Source: Balneolaceae bacterium UBA3186 (GTDB lineage: Bacteria > Bacteroidota > Rhodothermia > Balneolales > Balneolaceae). Taken from it: a DNA stretch of 64,000 nucleotides. Below are positions 43,870 through 53,133 of the stretch, piece by piece. The position numbers and the translations under genes are program-made. Each line of letters begins with the position of its first letter. Positions within the stretch are counted from its first letter, which is position 1. The stretch spans positions 62,001 through 126,000 of the forward strand of contig DEXK01000014.1 of assembly GCA_002364085.1 (NCBI GenBank), read 5' to 3'. The notes under the pieces are model-generated. The model was not told the origin of the DNA. It made no database searches and saw nothing but the letters and a program-made list of their open reading frames with translations.

Positions 43870-43899
43870 TAATTCCCTGAAATAAGAGCCAACCATATT

Positions 43900-45498
43900 A
43901 TGGTTATAAAGTTGCTATATATAGAAGATTCCATCCTGGACTATGAGCTATTGGTCAGAGAATTGAGGGCAATGGAGCAGGGATTTGAAGTTAAATTAGC
44001 AACAAATAAGTCTGAATTTGAACAATTGATGAATAGCTGGGATCCTGATCTGATTATCTCAGATTATACTCTTGAAACTTATTCTGGAATAGAAAATTTA
44101 AGGCACGCGAAAAAAGTACGTCCCGGTATACCTGTAATTATGCTTTCGGGTGATATTACCAGGGAACAAGAAATAGAATTGTTAGAAAATCGTGCTAACG
44201 ATGTACTTACAAAGGACAACCTGAAAAGATTACCATTTGCTATAAAAAGAATATTAAATGAGCAAAAGGATAAAGAAGAACTTAACAACACACTTACAGA
44301 GCTTGCCGGGAACTTGGTTTTTCAGGAAGCTCTAGCTGAGATTTCATTCCGTCTAAATTCATTGGACTCTTTTACAAGAAAGATGAATGATGTAATTAAA
44401 AAACTTGGTGAGATAGTAGACGTATCCAGAGTTTATATTTTTGAAGATTTCAACTCCGGGCTTAATACAAGGAATACATTTGAATGGTGTGCACCAGGAG
44501 TTACACCTCAGATCGAAAATCTTCAGTTTCTAGATTATAATGAAGATATGCCCTCCCTTAAGCAGATCTTAATTAATGATGGCTTTATGAAGGCTGAAGA
44601 TATTAAAGAGTTGCCCGCTGATATGGTGGCAGTGTTGGAGCCTCAAGACATTAAATCTTTAATCGTATATCCGATTAGTGTTGGGGAAGAATTTTATGGG
44701 TTTATAGGGTTTGATGAGGTAAGAGAACCACGGGCGTGGACCAATTCAGAGGATAAACTTATTAAATCTATTTCAGGCTTGATAAGTAATGCTTTTAGTG
44801 AATACAGATACGAACAAAGACTCAAGAGATCGAACAAGAAACTCAATAAATTACTTTCAGAAAAAGAATTATTGGTAGGAGAGGTACATCATAGAGTTAA
44901 AAACAATCTTGCTCTTATTTCAGGGTTTCTTCAATTAGATCAAATGAATTTAGGCGTAAAAGATAAAGGGGAGATAATTTCGGTTAATATTTTACGGATT
45001 AAATCCATTGCTATTATTCATGAGTTGGTGTATGAACAAGGTAATTTCACTAATATTTCAGTTGCTGAAACTGTAAAAAAAGTACTTTATGAAAGTTTTT
45101 TGCAAGAGAGGATCCAGGATATAAATATTGAAATCAAATCTGATGATGACCACGCTGAGTTTAATATTAATCAAGCAGTTACATTGTCACTATTGATCAG
45201 CGAAATGATCTTTGAGATTTTCAGATATAAAGGTGATGATAAACTTATACCTAATGAAGACGTTAAAGTTGAAATAATTCAAAACGAGGTAAATATTTTA
45301 ATCAAGATCTTAAACAATGACTTGACCAGAGTTACAAGTTTGCTTCTAGAAGTAAATGAGCAAAATTTTTCAGAAATTTTTAGAGTGTTAGCCAAACAGT
45401 TAGGAGCAAAGATTGAGATAGATCAAATGAACGGATTTATTCAAATCGAGTTCGAGTGCAGAGACGTTAAGGGTTCGAGCAGTGCCTTGCCTAAATAA
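43900..45498 (+). CDS. Receiver-GAF-HisKA_2 hybrid histidine kinase
   Basis: The 532-residue cytosolic protein starts with a receiver domain (LLYIEDSILDYEL; phospho-acceptor D55 in LIISDYTLET; TKDNLKRLP). A GAF-like domain follows (about 145-310; VSRVYIFEDFNSG, PISVGEEFYGFIGFD). A HisKA_2-type kinase follows with EVHHRVKNNLALISGFLQLD (phospho-His about 330) and a weaker ATPase core (INQAVTLSLLISEM). No clear G-box is visible, so ATP binding may be reduced. It is the third gene of the signalling operon and can receive phosphate from the upstream kinase. Confidence 0.88.
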   Translation: MVIKLLYIEDSILDYELLVRELRAMEQGFEVKLATNKSEFEQLMNSWDPDLIISDYTLETYSGIENLRHAKKVRPGIPVIMLSGDITREQEIELLENRANDVLTKDNLKRLPFAIKRILNEQKDKEELNNTLTELAGNLVFQEALAEISFRLNSLDSFTRKMNDVIKKLGEIVDVSRVYIFEDFNSGLNTRNTFEWCAPGVTPQIENLQFLDYNEDMPSLKQILINDGFMKAEDIKELPADMVAVLEPQDIKSLIVYPISVGEEFYGFIGFDEVREPRAWTNSEDKLIKSISGLISNAFSEYRYEQRLKRSNKKLNKLLSEKELLVGEVHHRVKNNLALISGFLQLDQMNLGVKDKGEIISVNILRIKSIAIIHELVYEQGNFTNISVAETVKKVLYESFLQERIQDINIEIKSDDDHAEFNINQAVTLSLLISEMIFEIFRYKGDDKLIPNEDVKVEIIQNEVNILIKILNNDLTRVTSLLLEVNEQNFSEIFRVLAKQLGAKIEIDQMNGFIQIEFECRDVKGSSSALPK

Positions 45499-45512
45499 AA
45501 CTAGTGTGGGAA

Positions 45513-46703
45513 TTAAGCCTTTCTTTGCTCAAATATATATCTCATCATATGCTCGTATTCTTCACTTAATTCAACATTTCTTCTTGCCATCATCGCTTTC
45601 ATAACCTCAAGTGCTTTATCAAATCTGAACTCCGGATTTTTTTCGCCGTCCAGCCATGTAAAAGAGGGTATATATTTTGGAGGAAATGCAGAGGTAAATA
45701 TGTTTGAAGAAACTCCGCATGTGGTACCCGTAGACAGCATCGAGTTGATAGAAGTTTTGGAATGATCACCCATAACTGTACCAAAGAATTGAAAACCTAC
45801 TTTATAAAATTCTTTAGTTTCCCAGTCTTGAATGCGTACAAAGTCATAATTATTCTTCAAATTCGAAGTGTTCGAATCAGCTCCTAAATTACACCATTGT
45901 CCAAAAATTGAGTTTCCAACAAATCCATCATGTGCTTTGTTAGAGTAGGAATGAAATATTGTTGAAGAAACCTCTCCGCCTACTTTACTAAACGGTCCTA
46001 TTGTTGATGAGTCGTATACTCGAGCGGTCATCTTTACAGTAGCATTGTTACATATAGCAACAGGTCCTTTTAGGATCGCACCTGCTTCTATAACTGAATT
46101 AGGACCAATATAAATAGGTCCTTTATTGGCCATAAGTATTACTCCGGGTTCTATTGTGGCACTTTCATCAATAAATATATTGTCAGGTTTTTCGAGTATA
46201 GTGTCTTTTATATTGTGCGTTTCACTTACAGATTTGATGTTTAAGAGTTCTATGTCTTCTTTAATTTGAGGTCCATTCAATTCAAGTAACCCCCAAAGAT
46301 ATTCTACAAAAACTGGTTTAAAATTAAGGTCAATTTTATTTGCTGAGTCAAGTTTAGCATAGGTTAACTCATCTAGCGGCTTAGCTGAAAGAAAACAAAC
46401 AGGCTCATCTTTATAATAAAAGGCATCATTTATCTTAGCATTACCAATTGATTTCAGCAGCTGTTCAGATGGTAGAAACCTGGAATTGATATATAAGCAT
46501 GCTTTTTCTTCATCAGGAGAGGGGGAGGAAAACAGTAACTCAAGATTTCTTCGAGTTTTCCAGCCTATAAATTCCGGTTCTAAACAGTAGTTCCATTTTT
46601 CCAAAATCGTCAGAATACCTATTCTAAGATCCCAAAGAGGCCTGGTAAGTGTAAGAGGTTTAAATCTTCGGGAAATGGTGTCTTCAAAAAATATGATCTG
46701 CAT
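45513..46703 (-). CDS. GlmU-like putative sugar nucleotidyltransferase
   Basis: The 396-residue protein opens with IIFFEDTISRRFKPLTLTRPLWDLRIG, typical of the GlmU-like family found beside glmS in Bacteroidota-type genomes. The C-terminal half is a left-handed beta helix (ESATIEPGVILMANKGPIYIGPNSVIEAGAILKGPVAI and VMGDHSKTSINSMLSTGTTCG). These suggest a nucleotide-sugar or acetyl transfer step after GlmS. The N-terminal LxxGxGTRM signature of true GlmU is missing. It is divergent from glmS with an 86-bp shared promoter region. Confidence 0.85.
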   Translation of the reverse strand: MQIIFFEDTISRRFKPLTLTRPLWDLRIGILTILEKWNYCLEPEFIGWKTRRNLELLFSSPSPDEEKACLYINSRFLPSEQLLKSIGNAKINDAFYYKDEPVCFLSAKPLDELTYAKLDSANKIDLNFKPVFVEYLWGLLELNGPQIKEDIELLNIKSVSETHNIKDTILEKPDNIFIDESATIEPGVILMANKGPIYIGPNSVIEAGAILKGPVAICNNATVKMTARVYDSSTIGPFSKVGGEVSSTIFHSYSNKAHDGFVGNSIFGQWCNLGADSNTSNLKNNYDFVRIQDWETKEFYKVGFQFFGTVMGDHSKTSINSMLSTGTTCGVSSNIFTSAFPPKYIPSFTWLDGEKNPEFRFDKALEVMKAMMARRNVELSEEYEHMMRYIFEQRKA

Positions 46704-46789
46704 TTTAAAATAATTAGAGACTTATATAAATAATGTAGTTGGTAATATCTATATTTACAGGATAGAGTTAAAGCTTTAAAAAAAAAATT

Positions 46790-48622
46790 ATGTGTGGAAT
46801 TGTTGGGTACATCGGTGAGAAAAGAGCAAGTGATGTTATTATCAAAGGGCTTAAGAGGTTAGAATATAGAGGTTATGACTCAGCTGGTGTCGCTCTATTT
46901 AATGGGGAACTCGAGATAAAGAAATGCAAAGGTAAGGTTGTAAAGCTCGAGTCTTTATTAACAAAGGATGATCAGGCAAGGGTTGGAATAGGTCATACAA
47001 GATGGGCAACTCATGGTGAGCCTAATGATATCAACTCTCATCCTCATACTAGTAGCAACGGAAAGCTGGCATTAGTACATAACGGTATCATTGAAAACTA
47101 TAATTCCTTAAAGAAGATACTAGAATCCAAGGGACATACTTTCTATTCTCAGACTGATACAGAAGTGTTGGCGAAATTAATTGAAGATGTGTACTCAAAA
47201 AACTCGGATGATTTCAAAAAGTCTGTTCAAATAGCACTTTCACAAATTGAAGGCACATATGGTGTTGCAATAATTCATTCGGATTTTCCCGATCAAATAA
47301 TTGTGGCAAGAAAAGGATCACCGCTTCTTATTGGGGTGGGTGATAATGAAATGTTGATTGCTTCAGATGCGTCTGCAGTTGCAGAATATACAGATCAGGT
47401 TGTTTATTTAGATGACGGAGAGATTGCTGTTATCAAAAAAGATGATTACCAAGTTCATACTTTAGATGATAATTCCCTTATAAAAGAAGTCCACGAACTT
47501 GCACTAAGTATCGAGGAAATTGAAAAAGGTGGGTATGAATTTTTTATGCACAAGGAGATATTTGAGCAGCCAAAGGCAATTTCAGATTGTTTAAGAGGGC
47601 GCCTGGATCCTGAAAATGGAACCATTACATTGGGTGGTATAAAAGATGTGTTAGAAAAAATGGCTGATGCTAAGCGTTTGATAATTGCGGCATGTGGTAC
47701 TAGTTGGCATTCAGGAATTGTTGGGGAGTATCTTTTTGAGTCATTGGCGAAAGTATCTGTTGAGGTGGAATATGCATCTGAGTTAAGATATAAAGAGTCT
47801 TTGATAGGTGAAGGGGATGTGATGATTGTGATTTCCCAAAGTGGCGAAACTGCTGATACGTTAGCAGCTTTGAGACAAGCTAAAGAGAATGGCGCGCTAG
47901 TGCTTGGAGTAGTAAACGTGGTAGGTTCAACAATTGCACGTGAAACAGATGCCGGAGTTTATATTCATGCCGGGCCCGAGATTGGTGTAGCGTCGACTAA
48001 AGCTTTTACCGGTCAGGTTACAGTTCTAACATTGATGGCTATTAAACTAGCTCAGGTAAAAGGTACTATTTCAAAAGAAAAAGCTGACAGGCTTATCAAA
48101 GAGTTAAATAGAATCCCATCTAAGATGGAAAAGATTTTAGAAAAAAGTAGCGAACTTGATGCTGTTTCAAATCTGTTTTCTTACGCTCCTAACTTTTTGT
48201 ATTTGGGTAGATCTTTTGGGTTCCCGGTTGCCTTAGAAGGTGCGTTAAAATTAAAGGAGATTTCGTATATCCACGCTGAAGGTTACCCTGCTGCAGAGAT
48301 GAAACATGGTCCTATTGCTTTAATTGATGAGATGATGCCTGTTGTAGTAATTGCAGGTACAAATCATACTAATGACAAGATGGTAAGTAATATTGAAGAA
48401 GTCCGTGCCAGAAAAGGAAGGATTATCTCAATAATTACAGAAGGAAATGAAGAAGTGGAAAACTTATCAGAATTTAGTTTTTCCGTTCCAGATACCGAAG
48501 ATGAGTTTTCACCTCTTTTAACGGTGATCCCACTTCAGATTTTGTCTTATAACATAGCTGTAAACAGAGGTTGTGATGTGGATCAGCCTCGAAACCTGGC
48601 AAAAAGTGTTACTGTAGAATAG
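46790..48622 (+). CDS. glmS: Glutamine--fructose-6-phosphate aminotransferase (isomerising)
   Basis: GlmS (610 residues) makes glucosamine-6-phosphate from fructose-6-phosphate and glutamine, the first step to UDP-GlcNAc. The N-terminal MCGIVGYIGEKRASD has the catalytic Cys exposed after Met removal, and GHTRWATHGEP and HNGIIENY complete the glutaminase site. Two SIS domains follow (AACGTSWHSGIVGEYLFE, SQSGETADTLAALR, and YLGRSFGFPVALEGALKLKE). The C-terminal DVDQPRNLAKSVTVE is classic. I see no glmS ribozyme upstream in the 86-bp gap. Confidence 0.97.
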   Translation: MCGIVGYIGEKRASDVIIKGLKRLEYRGYDSAGVALFNGELEIKKCKGKVVKLESLLTKDDQARVGIGHTRWATHGEPNDINSHPHTSSNGKLALVHNGIIENYNSLKKILESKGHTFYSQTDTEVLAKLIEDVYSKNSDDFKKSVQIALSQIEGTYGVAIIHSDFPDQIIVARKGSPLLIGVGDNEMLIASDASAVAEYTDQVVYLDDGEIAVIKKDDYQVHTLDDNSLIKEVHELALSIEEIEKGGYEFFMHKEIFEQPKAISDCLRGRLDPENGTITLGGIKDVLEKMADAKRLIIAACGTSWHSGIVGEYLFESLAKVSVEVEYASELRYKESLIGEGDVMIVISQSGETADTLAALRQAKENGALVLGVVNVVGSTIARETDAGVYIHAGPEIGVASTKAFTGQVTVLTLMAIKLAQVKGTISKEKADRLIKELNRIPSKMEKILEKSSELDAVSNLFSYAPNFLYLGRSFGFPVALEGALKLKEISYIHAEGYPAAEMKHGPIALIDEMMPVVVIAGTNHTNDKMVSNIEEVRARKGRIISIITEGNEEVENLSEFSFSVPDTEDEFSPLLTVIPLQILSYNIAVNRGCDVDQPRNLAKSVTVE

Positions 48623-48730
48623 GATAATACCGCAGTATACAGAGTAATTAAAAAATGTGGATAACTTGTTTTTAATTCCAGAATTTGTTTCTTTCAACTT
48701 CTCGAATGTTCATGGTTAGTAAATAAGGAA

Positions 48731-48805
48731 ATGAAAAACTGGAAAGCTCTGATTTTCAAAATTACAGTTTTAGTATTAGTGGGAATTGTAATTTTTACAG
48801 GTTAA
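48731..48805 (+). CDS. Possible 24-residue membrane peptide
   Basis: ATG 48731 is preceded by AAGGAA and opens a 24-codon frame, MKNWKALIFKITVLVLVGIVIFTG, which is one hydrophobic helix with a positive N-terminus. It lies in the 249-bp gap between glmS and the HPt gene on the same strand. There is no homologue known to me and such frames occur by chance in AT-rich DNA, so it is only a candidate. Confidence 0.3.
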   Translation: MKNWKALIFKITVLVLVGIVIFTG

Positions 48806-48871
48806 GAACGAATTTTGAAAATGGTTATCACTTATTAGTAAAACAAGATTTAGAATTCATATATATGAATA

Positions 48872-49225
48872 ATGAATAGTGAATTAGATTTAACGTATCT
48901 GGAAGAAGTTACAGGTGGAAGTTCTGAAATGATCGTTGAAATGTTAAAGCTTTTTTTGAACGATACGCCCGATCAACTCTCAAGTATTGAAAGAAATGTT
49001 AAAAATAAAGACTGGGAAGGTATAAGAGCAGAAGCACATAAATTGAAACCCACTTTTCAATATGTAGGTTTAAGTAAATCCCATTTAGAGATTGCTGAGG
49101 TTGAAAGTAAAGCAAGAAATAAAGAAGATTTAGAAAGTATTCTTCAACTCGTTCATTCAGTTCAGAATGATTTTAATCTTATTCAATCAGAAATTAAAAG
49201 TAAGATAAAAGAGCTTAGTTCTTAA
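48872..49225 (+). CDS. Histidine-containing phosphotransfer (HPt) domain protein
   Basis: The 117-residue protein is a single HPt four-helix domain. The motif RAEAHKLKPTFQYVGLSK carries the phosphorylatable His (about residue 57) and the usual Lys two further on. The N-terminal helix MIVEMLKLFLNDTPDQL matches the family. It can shuttle phosphate between the receiver and kinase proteins encoded at 40.5-45.5 kb, although glmS lies between them. Its 3' end overlaps the convergent GNAT gene by 11 bp. Confidence 0.92.
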   Translation: MNSELDLTYLEEVTGGSSEMIVEMLKLFLNDTPDQLSSIERNVKNKDWEGIRAEAHKLKPTFQYVGLSKSHLEIAEVESKARNKEDLESILQLVHSVQNDFNLIQSEIKSKIKELSS

Positions 49226-49667
49226 CCTTAAAGATCATTTCCAGATGGTCAATACCATCTACATCATAAACATCACTATCTTCTATAAACCCCAGATTTG
49301 AATAGTAGCTTCTAAGCTCAGCCTGTGCTTCAATGCGTATTGTATTCTCCGGGTAGTTTGAAAAGCAATAATTAATGCTGTCTTGAATTAAAATCTTACC
49401 TAAGGTGCCACCCCTTTTAGTCTTGGAAACAATTATTCTCCCAATAGAAGTTTCGGATTTGTATTTGACATCAGGTGAGAAGATCCTGGAATATGCTACA
49501 AGTTCATTGTTATCATAGATGAGAAAGTGGAAGGCTTTTTCGTCATACCCGTCAAAGTCCTGATAGATACAATTTTGTTCAATAATAAAAACATCTTGTC
49601 GCAACTTTAAAAGATCGTATAGTTGAATAGGATTAAGCTCATTGAAGCTGCAAATAATTTTTTCCAT
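49215..49667 (-). CDS. ElaA-like GNAT N-acetyltransferase
   Basis: The 150-residue protein resembles the ElaA branch of GNAT acetyltransferases: ELNPIQLYDLLKLRQDVFIIEQNCIYQDFDGYDEKAFHFL, then SIGRIIVSKTKRGGTLGKILIQDSI (acetyl-CoA loop) and IRIEAQAELRSYYSNLGFIE. It would acetylate an amino group of an unknown substrate. It is a single gene, convergent with the HPt gene and divergent from the holin-like gene. Confidence 0.9.
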   Translation of the reverse strand: MEKIICSFNELNPIQLYDLLKLRQDVFIIEQNCIYQDFDGYDEKAFHFLIYDNNELVAYSRIFSPDVKYKSETSIGRIIVSKTKRGGTLGKILIQDSINYCFSNYPENTIRIEAQAELRSYYSNLGFIEDSDVYDVDGIDHLEMIFKVKN

Positions 49668-49733
49668 AATTTTCTAAAACAAAATGTGAAAGTTTACGTA
49701 CAAAAAATTGAACTTTAACCAAACTATACCATT

Positions 49734-50060
49734 ATGATTTGGGCCTGGCTTTTAAATAGTGTAGCTGTTTTTGCAACATCAAAAATACTACCCGGTGTTG
49801 AAATTAAGAATTTTTGGAGCGCTATAGTAGTGGCAGCAATACTCGCTATTGTAAACACTTTTCTAACACCTATTATACAGTTTATCGCTCTTCCGGTAAC
49901 CATAATAACATTAGGGTTGTTTGCTCTGGTGATCAACACTTTGATGATTATGCTTGTTGATGCTTTAGTTGAAGGATTCAAGATAAAGAATTTCTGGTGG
50001 GCTCTTCTCTTTGGAATAGTGATGTCTCTGTTTAGCGGACTGCTTTTTAGGGTATTTTAA
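49734..50060 (+). CDS. Phage-holin-family (PF04020-type) membrane protein
   Basis: The 108-residue protein is almost entirely hydrophobic, with four membrane helices. LLNSVAVFATSKILPGVEIKNFWSAIVVAAILAIVN and the repeated xxIKNFWWALLFGIVMSL are the usual pattern of the four-TM family labelled phage holin or PF04020. Most members are chromosomal and unrelated to phage, and nothing near here suggests a prophage. Function is unknown. A bidirectional terminator follows directly. Confidence 0.88.
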   Translation: MIWAWLLNSVAVFATSKILPGVEIKNFWSAIVVAAILAIVNTFLTPIIQFIALPVTIITLGLFALVINTLMIMLVDALVEGFKIKNFWWALLFGIVMSLFSGLLFRVF

Positions 50061-50063
50061 GAT

Positions 50064-50090
50064 AAAAGGCAGAATAACTTCTGCCTTTTT
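50064..50090. terminator. Bidirectional rho-independent terminator
   Basis: AAAAGGCAGAA (50064-50074), loop TAAC and TTCTGCCTTTT (50079-50089) form a perfect 11-bp stem. T runs exist on both strands. It separates the convergent holin-family and isocitrate dehydrogenase genes. Confidence 0.92.
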
Positions 50091-50107
50091 ATTTAGTTTT
50101 TAAAATC

Positions 50108-51109
50108 TTAAAGATTACTACAAACAGCTTCAGTAAATGAATCTGTAGTTCCCTTACCTCCAATATCCATAGTACACCGTACTTTTTTCTCTACCAAAGT
50201 CTTGTAAATCGCCTTTCTAATGTTCTCAGCGATTGGTTTTTCGTCCAAATACTCTAACATCATAAGGGAAGAAAAAAGAAGTGCAATAGGGTTAGCTTTA
50301 TTTTGTCCGGCAATATCAGGTGCAGAGCCATGAACGGCTTCAAACATAGCAGCATCATCACCAATATTTGCAGAACCAGTTACACCAAGTCCACCAACAA
50401 GTCCGGAGGCTAAATCAGATAAGATATCACCAAATAAATTCGTAGTAACTACAACATCAAATTGTTCAGGTCTCATCACCATTTGCATAGCCATGTTATC
50501 TACAATAAGATCCTGAAACTCAATATCAGGATAATCTTTAGCAACAGTTCGCCCAACTTCTAAAAATAGACCGGTAGTTAGTTTTAAAATATTGGCTTTA
50601 TGAACAAGTGTTACTTTCTCCATTTCCTTTCTACGGGCATATTCGAACGCTGAAGTAATAATTTTACGACTTGCTTCTTCAGTAACTACGGCAATACTTT
50701 CCGCATGCTTGTTTTCATCTATCCAGTGCTCTTTTCCAATATATAATCCTTGAGTATTTTCTCGGAAGATGACCATATCAACCGATTTGAAAGGAGTATC
50801 AACATTAGGAAGTGTTATTGCAGGACGAATATTGCTAAAAAGATTGAACTTTTGGCGCAAAGCAACATTGATAGATCGGAAACCTGTTCCAACAGGAGTA
50901 GTAAGAGGTCCTTTTAATGCGACTCTGTGTTCTTCAATTGCAGCAACAGTTTCATCGGGTAAAGGATTTCCTAATTTACGGTAAGCCCCTAGCCCAGCTT
51001 CACATTCGATCCAATTAATTGGAGCTCCTGCAGTTTCTAAAATAGTTTTTACGGCTGCTGTGATTTCGATTCCAATTCCATCACCAGGAATAAGTACAAC
51101 GTTCTTCAT
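50108..51109 (-). CDS. NAD-dependent isocitrate dehydrogenase (IDH/IPMDH family)
   Basis: The 333-residue enzyme belongs to the beta-decarboxylating dehydrogenase family: VVLIPGDGIGIEITAAV at the N-terminus, LKGPLTTPVGTGFRSINVALRQKFNLFSNIRPA, FRENTQGLYIGKEHW, and the nucleotide motif FEAVHGSAPDIAGQNKANPIAL. The S-N-x2-L-R-type substrate loop and the Tyr in NTQGLYIG favour an isocitrate enzyme of the short homodimeric or IDH3-like type over isopropylmalate dehydrogenase. An Asp-free tail suggests NAD+ use, but that is inference. It is a single gene with its own terminator. Confidence 0.87.
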   Translation of the reverse strand: MKNVVLIPGDGIGIEITAAVKTILETAGAPINWIECEAGLGAYRKLGNPLPDETVAAIEEHRVALKGPLTTPVGTGFRSINVALRQKFNLFSNIRPAITLPNVDTPFKSVDMVIFRENTQGLYIGKEHWIDENKHAESIAVVTEEASRKIITSAFEYARRKEMEKVTLVHKANILKLTTGLFLEVGRTVAKDYPDIEFQDLIVDNMAMQMVMRPEQFDVVVTTNLFGDILSDLASGLVGGLGVTGSANIGDDAAMFEAVHGSAPDIAGQNKANPIALLFSSLMMLEYLDEKPIAENIRKAIYKTLVEKKVRCTMDIGGKGTTDSFTEAVCSNL

Positions 51110-51200
51110 GAAGAGATTTTAGATTTTCAATGTTCTTTTGGTTACTGAACAAAGATAAGCACTAAAAAGGTTCTTTGTTTAATGATTAAAGAGTTTTCTT

Positions 51201-52349
51201 TTAAGCTTTATAAGTAACTCTGTAAATTGTACCTGACTCATCATCGGATATTAGCAGCGAACCATCCTGAAGCTGAAGGATGGATACAGGTCGACCTTTG
51301 ATGTCTTCTTCCCCTGCAAGCCAGCCAGTTATGAAAGGTTTATATTCGATAGCATTGCCACCATCATCAAAAATAACCTGAGAAATTTGATATCCAACTT
51401 TTGAGCTTCGGTTCCAACTACCATGTTCGGCAATAAGAGCTCTGTTCTTATAAGTGCTTGGAAGCATATTTCCAGAGTAGAAAATTACACCAAGTGGAGC
51501 AACATGAGCACCTAGTTCCTGAACAGGTTTTTTAAAACGGTCGGCCATAGGTTTTCCTTCTTCTCCAAATTTCGGATCCCATACATCGTTGCCATGTAAA
51601 TAGGGGTAACCAAAATGCTGATCTTTTCCGGTAATTTCGTTTAATTCACAAGGAGGAATATCATCTCCAAGCCAATCCCTGCCGTTATCTGTAAACCAAA
51701 TGTTTCCTGTTTCAGGATGCCAGGTAAAGCCAACGGTGTTTCTGATTCCTTTTGCTACAATTTCATGTTCTGAGCCGTCGGGGTTCATTCTTGTTAAGGT
51801 AGCAAAAAGAGGATTGTCTTCTTCATGATTACAAATATTACATGGTGCTCCAATCGGTACATAAAGCTTCTCATCCGGACCAAATGCAATGTATTTCCAG
51901 CCGTGATGTCCTTCAGTAGGAAGTTCATCTGTTACTAAAACCGGTTCAGGTGAATCAGTATAATTTTGGTCGATATTGTCAAAACGCCAAATTTTACTCA
52001 CTTCAGCAACAAAAAGTGCTCCATCTTTATATGCTACACCATTTGGTAATCTTAACCCCTCTATGATCGTGTAGACAGAATCGGCCCGAAAGTCATTGTT
52101 GTTATCCACAACAGCGTACACTTTTCCCTCACGACGCGAACCAACATAAAGAATACCTGAATCACTCATTGCCATTTGTCGGGCATTGGTAACGTCTTCT
52201 GCAAAGATGGAGATCTCAAATCCTGCCGGAGCTTCAAGGTATCCCAAAGAAATAGTAGATGGACCGCTTTTCTCGGGTATCAGGTCTTTAGATTCTTTTG
52301 AAGAACAACTGATTAATAGTGTAGCAAGAACAAAAAGTAGAATGCGCAT
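51201..52349 (-). CDS. PQQ-dependent sugar/sorbosone dehydrogenase-like lipoprotein
   Basis: The 382-residue protein has a lipoprotein signal (LLFVLATLLISC) and a six-bladed propeller with the family's repeats: RQMAMSDSGILYVGSRREGKVYAVVD, LRLPNGVAYKDGALFVAEVSKIWRF, GHHGWKYIAFGPDEKLYVPIGAPCNIC, WHPETGNIWFTDNGRDWLGDD, and ELGAHVAPLGVIFYSG. It resembles soluble aldose and L-sorbosone dehydrogenases. Whether it binds PQQ is unproven, and no pqq genes are in the window. The CNICN pair suggests a disulfide. It lies downstream of the DUF4956 operon, 64 bp from the SDR stop. Confidence 0.87.
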   Translation of the reverse strand: MRILLFVLATLLISCSSKESKDLIPEKSGPSTISLGYLEAPAGFEISIFAEDVTNARQMAMSDSGILYVGSRREGKVYAVVDNNNDFRADSVYTIIEGLRLPNGVAYKDGALFVAEVSKIWRFDNIDQNYTDSPEPVLVTDELPTEGHHGWKYIAFGPDEKLYVPIGAPCNICNHEEDNPLFATLTRMNPDGSEHEIVAKGIRNTVGFTWHPETGNIWFTDNGRDWLGDDIPPCELNEITGKDQHFGYPYLHGNDVWDPKFGEEGKPMADRFKKPVQELGAHVAPLGVIFYSGNMLPSTYKNRALIAEHGSWNRSSKVGYQISQVIFDDGGNAIEYKPFITGWLAGEEDIKGRPVSILQLQDGSLLISDDESGTIYRVTYKA

Positions 52350-52413
52350 AATGGAGTAAGTATTGTTAGTTTCTCAGAATCTAAACAAAAATTCCATTTT
52401 GATAAGTAAAACT

Positions 52414-53133
52414 TTAGATGCGATCCCAAACAAATTGAGGAATAAGTCGCGCCAGCCATGCAACTAGCATCCATCTTTTCGTGATGTAAACTATATTTCT
52501 CTTTTTATTGAGTCCTTTGATCATTTGCTTAACGGCTTTATCTGTTTCGGATACCCAAAACATATTAGGCACATTTTCGGTCATTTCAGATTTTACGAAG
52601 CCGGGCTTTATATCAGTTACAGTAATATCACTAGGTAAGCGTTTCGCTTTTTGACGAAAGCCAGTCATATAATTAGATGCAAAATGTTTTGAAGCCGTAT
52701 AGACAGCAGCTTTGTATGAAGCCAAGTGCGAGGCGATTGATGACATGCCAACTATGTGTCCATGACCCTGCCTTCTGAAATAGTCAAAAGCAAAATGAAG
52801 CCCATGTGAGAATGCGAGTACATTAACCTCAATTGTAAGTTTATCAGCTTTCCAAGGTGACATGATCTTATCTACTCCAACACCGGCATTCAGGATCATC
52901 ATATCCATTCCGCCCATTTCATCAATAAGATCCCGGTAAACATTTTCAGCTTTTTCAAGGTCGGTGACATCTAATGTCCTGATGAAAGCATTCTCCCCAA
53001 TTTCTTTTTTGATTGATTCAAGTTTCTCAGTTCTACGGCCCATCAAACCAACTTTGTTACCTGCTTCTGCGAGTTGAAGTGCCAGTTCACGACCAATTCC
53101 GGACGTAGCACCTGTAATAAGTATATTTTTCAT
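52414..53133 (-). CDS. Short-chain dehydrogenase/reductase, last gene of the DUF4956 operon
   Basis: The 239-residue SDR has TGATSGIGRELALQLAEAG at the N-terminus, the Arg in GLMGRRTEKLE (NADP preference), LNAGVGV, the catalytic Ser in MSSIASHLA and Tyr-Lys in YTASKHF, plus a hydrophobic C-terminal stretch (WMLVAWLARLIPQFVW) that may bind the membrane. Such YqjQ/DltE-like SDRs often act on lipids. Its start overlaps the stop of the TolC-like gene by four bases (ATGA), placing it in the exporter-like operon. Confidence 0.92.
   Translation of the reverse strand: MKNILITGATSGIGRELALQLAEAGNKVGLMGRRTEKLESIKKEIGENAFIRTLDVTDLEKAENVYRDLIDEMGGMDMMILNAGVGVDKIMSPWKADKLTIEVNVLAFSHGLHFAFDYFRRQGHGHIVGMSSIASHLASYKAAVYTASKHFASNYMTGFRQKAKRLPSDITVTDIKPGFVKSEMTENVPNMFWVSETDKAVKQMIKGLNKKRNIVYITKRWMLVAWLARLIPQFVWDRI

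Noticed and set aside
46704..46789. glmS ribozyme upstream of glmS
   Set aside because: The gap is only 86 bp and shows neither the ribozyme core nor a suitable pairing pattern.
49734..50060. Prophage or lysis cassette (phage-holin-family protein)
   Set aside because: No endolysin, integrase, capsid or terminase genes are nearby, and this family is common on ordinary chromosomes.
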